A stretch of DNA of 64,000 bases from Acanthornis magna (taxonomy: Eukaryota > Chordata > Aves > Passeriformes > Acanthizidae): NCBI GenBank assembly GCA_036785705.1, contig JAWUZG010000136.1, forward strand, positions 1,054,001-1,118,000, read 5' to 3'. This document shows, one piece after another, positions 59,801-64,000 of this stretch. The notes under the pieces are model-generated. The model was not told where the DNA came from. It saw nothing but the letters and a program-made list of their open reading frames with translations, and ran no database searches. The translations under genes were made by a program, and so were the position numbers. Positions within the stretch are counted from its first letter, which is position 1; every line of letters begins with the position of its first letter.

Positions 59801-60179
59801 CACCTTTCTGCACTCCTCCCCATCCCCCAGGCTCCCTCTCCCCGTGCCCACATTTCGCACCCTCTAGATATAATAATCTTGCCTTTTTTTTTTTTTTTTT
59901 CTCCATTTTATTGAAAAAAAAAAGAAAAAGGGCAATTTCAATTCTCGCGCAGTGAAAGACCGGGAGAGGGAAAGAGACAGAGTCGGTCACAGAGATAATC
60001 CCCCCTCCTGTAAAGAATGGATTTGAATTAATGGTCATTTTGTGGTGTGTGTATTATGGGAAGAGGGGGATTATATTTAGGGAAGAAAAGAGAGGGTCAA
60101 AGGTGTGTTGTTTCACTTATTCATCTATTTACCCACCATCACTTCGAGGTGAAACCTGCCTCCGTATTATCTTAAGTAT

Positions 60180-60200
60180 TTTTTTTTTTTTTTTTTTTTT
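60180..60200. repeat. Poly(T) run
   Basis: About 21 T residues, one of the longest homopolymers in the window. Length in any assembly should be treated as approximate. Confidence 0.88.
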
Positions 60201-60289
60201 GGGGTATTGTTTGAAATTATTCTCCTTTCTTCAGGCGTCAGAGGTCCCTTCCTCCCTTCCCTCCATCCCCCGTGCGTCCCTGTGGTTTG

Positions 60290-60600
60290 CAGTGCTGCCG
60301 CTCCGATGGAGTGAGCCGGAGCCGGCGGGGAAGGGTCGCGGGGAGCGGGGCCGGGCGCTGGGGAGGGTCTGCGGCCACCTCCTCCATCCCTTCCCTGCAG
60401 GCCTCTCCCGGGGGCTGAGACCTTCCCAGCCACCCGCTTCGTATCCCATCCAGCACCCAGCCCGAACGGTGCCAGCTCCCAGCAGAGGATCTGCTCCGCT
60501 GGCGAGGAGCGAAAGTTTAAAGCGTGGCTTTGTCTCTGCGTGGAGCGCCGGGGATGGCGAGGAGCCGGGTGGATTTTGGCTGCAAGGCGACGGCAGCCCA
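60290..60600. promoter_or_regulatory. Second CpG-rich pocket
   Basis: A GC-rich stretch with frequent CpG and words such as GGTCGCGGGGAGCGGGGCCGG, about 0.7 kb inside the presumed first intron, separated from the main island by AT-rich sequence with poly(T). It may be an alternative promoter or an enhancer. The 278-codon frame at 60031-60867 spans it but also reads through the poly(T) run, so it is not called. Confidence 0.45.
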
Positions 60601-60870
60601 AGTGTCTCGTTGCGTGGCTTCTTGGAGTGGAAGAAGTTTTGCTCAGCCATGGTGCTGGTGGGGAGCTGCCAGACTTCCCTGGCTGCCGTGCCCACCTGGG
60701 AGTTGGCGTTGGGGATGCTTAGGGGAGCATCCTTGTGCCAGGGGTTCGGCAAAGAAACTTTTATCCTTATTTACAGCGGGGTGCAGTGCGAGGTGGCAGG
60801 TGCTTCCTTCTCTGGAGCTTGGAGGGGTGAATGCCCTCCCTCGTTGTCTCGCCTGGGCTCTTTTTAAGGT

Positions 60871-63767
60871 GATGCTCTGTCACTTGGTGGTTGCGTTTCT
60901 CTCCTGAGCGGTGGCAGAGCGTTTATTTGATTGTCCGAGCGTGCTTCGGACAATTCCAGCCTTTCCAAGCTTCCGATTGCTGAACTGGAAGTTAGTTCAT
61001 ACTTCGCCAGCATAGATACGTTTCAACCCCTCTGTTATTTTAGAAATCCACAGATAGCACAGCAGCTGGTACTACAGCACAACTCTATCAGCCTGGATAT
61101 TTAACATGTATGTTACACATTACCTTGGCATGTATTCCTGAAAAATGTTGGGCTTGTCAAGATTGCAGTGGGTGCTGTGTGTGTTTTGGAGTACCAGGTA
61201 GATGAGGAGCATAAACAGGGGCAGGCTCACATGATGCTGCTGATGTGAACACCAGATTTTCCTGGCTTTGTGGCTATCACAATGCTGCTGGTTTTCCTTT
61301 TTTACCTGTAGTGCCTGTGATTGATATAATTCATTGTATCAGGCTTTTTGTGCTCCGAGTCAAACGGGATTCTTTCTAGAGGAGAGAAAGTACTGATGTG
61401 AAGGGTGAAGTTCTGCACTCAATGGTGTAAATGCTTGTTTACAGAAATACCACCTCAGCTGGGTACCAGATAGCTGTAATTCCATTAATGGGCTCTGCTG
61501 ATGACAGAAGCCTCCACAGGAACGCTCCAGTGTCACTCGAGCCCTTACATGGAAATACAACTGTAATTCATGCAGATTTTCTGAAAGCTCTTTTAATATT
61601 AATGTTGAGCATGCATGGTACTACTGAGATGCCTTTGAAGCCCTGAAAACCAAGAGTATTTGTAGGCTGAGGCTTTAAAGCCAAAGGAAGCAATTAGATC
61701 TTCTGCTCTGACCCCTTGACTGTTGTAGTCAGTTGGATTTTATCCAGTTACTCTTAAATGCAATAACTTGCATTTGGCTGAAACATGTTTTCCAGAAAAA
61801 TTGGAATTTGGATTGGAAGACAGTAAGAGGTAGAGAATCTGCTGTTTATTAAGTTATTTGGCTTCAGCTTCCAGTCACTGGTTAGTGATGTGCCTTTCTC
61901 CACTATGCTAAAGAACTCAAAGTATTTTCTTACCATGAAAGTATTTATCTGCTGTAACCCAGTATTCCCTCTCTTTTCTACTTGAAAAAAACAAGTGAAC
62001 TAAAATTCTTTTAATTTGTCACTGCATGCATTTTCCTCACAACTCAGTTTCTGGGGATCGTTTTTTCCAAATCCACTTTTTCAGCATTTTTATGAAAACG
62101 TGAGCTGGATACAGCACGCCAGAGCCTTGTCTCAGGAGTGTTTTGTGTGTTTAAATATTACCTCTCTGTTGTTACTCTCCTGCTACTGCATCACATTTAC
62201 ATATTAAACCTTCATTTACAGCCCTGCATTTTGATTTCTGGGTACTCTCACTGTGGCGAACCCTTTGCAGGACTGTTTCTTTCCACAAGAGTTCATCATT
62301 CCGTAGACTGGCATGTGTTTTCCTGATTGCAGCTTTATAACTTTGTACGTGGCTTTTTTAAATAACGTTTTGTTTCTGGCATTGATTGATTATACCCAGC
62401 ACTCCTGATGGCTTTTTGGAACTGATTTATCTCAGTTATGTAGCACTCTATCAATTTATACTTGTGCAAATTATGTCATGATTTATGGTGTAGACTTACA
62501 AATAATTGAAAAGGTGTTTCGTGGTAGTGGCTCCGCCTTTGGGGAACTCCATGTTCATATGAATTATGTTGTGATGAGCTCTTCTTAAAAGCTGTTCTTT
62601 TTTTCTTTCTGAGATGTCACTTAACCAGTTCTTCACCAGTTTAATTGGTTCTGTGTTGTTGTCTCACAGAATACTGCACCAAGTGCCAGAGAAGTTTACA
62701 TGTGCAGACAGATATTTCTGCCAGTTGGAAGTTCCAGTCATATCAAAGAATTAAACCACAGTCTTTTTAGAAAGTCAGCTTTCATTGTTTTACTTCCTAT
62801 TATTTGTCACAGAGCTCTGATGTATCAGTTGAATCCCATATAATTTTTCTTAAATTACTGTTTTGTGTAGGACTGCCATTGTTCTAACCTTCCTATGGTT
62901 AGAACCACTGTCTCTCTGGGTCTTTTAGAGCGTGGTTGTAACATAAGTGTTCAGTCAGACTTCTGGAATTGCCCCAGGATTTTCAGAATTCCTAAAAATC
63001 CACGTTGGTGAGACTGAGAACTCCTGGGACAATTCTGAGAGTGCTTCTCCATGGTGACCTTTGGTCCTGCTGAATGAAAATGTTCATTGCAAAGTAATAC
63101 TATTTCAACGTTGTATTTGCGATGGGGGGAAGAAGTAATTATTCTTCATGAGAATATACCTATTCTCGTGAGGTACCAGCAAATCATCAACTTCCTTGCA
63201 CATGCAGAATTACTTTTGGAATGTATCTGCCCTTTTGCACTCTTGGTGTGGCTCAGAGTCCCTGTTTAGCACCGCACCTGCGTGACGGCTGAGATTTCTT
63301 TTGTTCCTGCAGTTCCTCCCCCCACTTTTTTCCCTGTTGCCAAGAAATGTCTTCATCCTCACCTATTAGTTTTTTACACCTACTGTTCCAAAAAGTATGA
63401 ATTTTTTATCCCTTAACACTTTTCTTGTTGTTAAAGATGAATTATAACCACAGTATTTATTGAAATCTGTTTTGTGGCCAAATTGTAGTAGTTATGACAA
63501 TGCCTTCCAGGTATTACATGCTGTCTGAACACACCAGCAGGAGATTTTTTTTTTCTGTCTACAGTGACAGAACCACATTTTGTTGCATTTAAGGTGGCTA
63601 GGCTTTGCTTTTAATAAAGCTTGTTTCCAGGCTTGGCCAAAGAAACCTAACTCTTTATTCACTTGATCTGTAGTTTGTTCATAGGTGTACAAAGCATGGG
63701 AATACTTCGAGTTTAGATATAATATCAAATGGTCTTGGAAAGGTGAAGGGCAACTTTACAGAAGTAA
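60871..63767. other. Presumed first-intron sequence
   Basis: AT-rich, with no recognised exon or mobile element. A 9-bp perfect inverted repeat (GTTCTAACC/GGTTAGAAC, 7-nt loop) lies at 62881-62905. Composition matches the gene-poor blocks left of the island. Confidence 0.5.
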
Positions 63768-63945
63768 TCATAGAATCACAGAATGGTTTGGGTTGAAAGA
63801 GACCTTTAAGATCATCCAGTGCCACCTTCCACTGTCCCAGGTTGCTCCAAGCCCTGTCCAGCCTGGCCTTGAACACTTCCAGGGATCCAGGGGCAGCCAC
63901 AGCTTCTCTGGGCACCTGTGCCAGGGCCTCACACCCTCACAGGGA
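63768..63945 (-). mobile_element. CR1 LINE 3'-end fragment, well preserved
   Basis: Starts with the doubled tail TCATAGAATCACAGAATGG, then GGTTTGGGTTGAAAGAGACC, TTTAAGATCATCCAGTGCC, a direct jump to the TTCCACTGTCCCAGG block (the GCCATGGGCAGGGACA stretch is missing), then the CACAGCTTCTCTGG block and CACCCTCACAGGGAAGAAT. Low divergence suggests a young copy. Sense is minus. Confidence 0.95.
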
Positions 63946-64000
63946 AGAATAAGTAAATAAAAAATACATTATGCAGTTGGAAATTAGAAGGGCAACACTG

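Noticed and set aside
58621..59867. Long overlapping open frames of 170-304 codons on both strands
   Set aside because: They occupy the CpG island, where stop codons are rare by composition. Several frames are open at once and the peptides are low-complexity in A, R, P and G; none stands out as coding.
60031..60867. 278-codon plus-strand open frame
   Set aside because: It reads through a poly(T) run and a CpG-rich pocket, competing frames overlap it on both strands, and no domain is recognisable.
62881..62905. Possible microRNA hairpin
   Set aside because: The stem is only 9 bp with a 7-nt loop and flanks do not pair further, far short of a precursor hairpin.
1..64000. tRNA, rRNA or snRNA genes
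   Set aside because: No convincing internal promoter boxes, cloverleaf arms or conserved RNA words were noticed on either strand by eye; a covariance-model scan was not possible.

Overview
The window looks like vertebrate nuclear DNA from a bird. The main evidence is at least seventeen fragments of the avian CR1 LINE family, recognised by their shared 3' untranslated sequence ending in the ATTCTATG-type octamer repeat with no poly(A) tail. Two LTRs with matched target-site duplications, many short simple repeats and one strong CpG island fit the same picture. There are no bacterial operons, no CRISPR array, and no intact protein-coding gene. Nearly all longer open frames come from CR1 elements, tandem repeats or stop-poor CpG-island sequence.

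Layout. At the left edge (171-377, minus) is a short open frame with one hydrophobic segment and a lysine-rich tail, possibly the last coding exon of a minus-strand gene leaving the window. From 0.4 to 26 kb is AT-rich intergenic or intronic sequence with scattered CR1 pieces, a probable solo LTR at 6122-6405 (plus, 6-bp duplication) and a second at 16789-17190 (minus, 5-bp duplication). At 26.3-27.7 kb is a longer CR1 copy whose reverse-transcriptase region contains an eleven-fold tandem expansion of a 48-bp (16-codon) unit. From 27.7 to 33.3 kb there is no recognisable repeat, only AT-rich sequence that could hold regulatory elements. From 33.3 to 43.8 kb lies a second CR1-rich zone, including a composite cluster at 33.3-34.7 kb. 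At 46.4-47.2 kb is a tandem array with a 250-bp higher-order period made of alternating 118- and 132-bp subunits.

From 45.8 to 57.3 kb several plus-strand segments are bounded by good splice-site matches (45806-45900, 52607-52796, 56477-56551, 57199-57291). They may be exons of an unidentified gene or lncRNA, but no product could be recognised. At about 58.7-59.6 kb is a dense CpG island containing Sp1-like boxes, an NRF1-like site and GGC/GGA triplets, ending in a good plus-strand splice donor at 59624/59625. This is most simply the promoter and non-coding first exon of a gene whose first intron runs to the right edge. That intron opens with a long pyrimidine tract and contains a second GC-rich pocket at 60.3-60.6 kb.

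How the parts relate: the only strong promoter candidate is at 59 kb, firing rightward and possibly in both directions. Everything to its left reads as gene-poor flank shaped by CR1 insertion and by local tandem expansion. All family calls are pattern recognition by eye; no alignment or database search was run.
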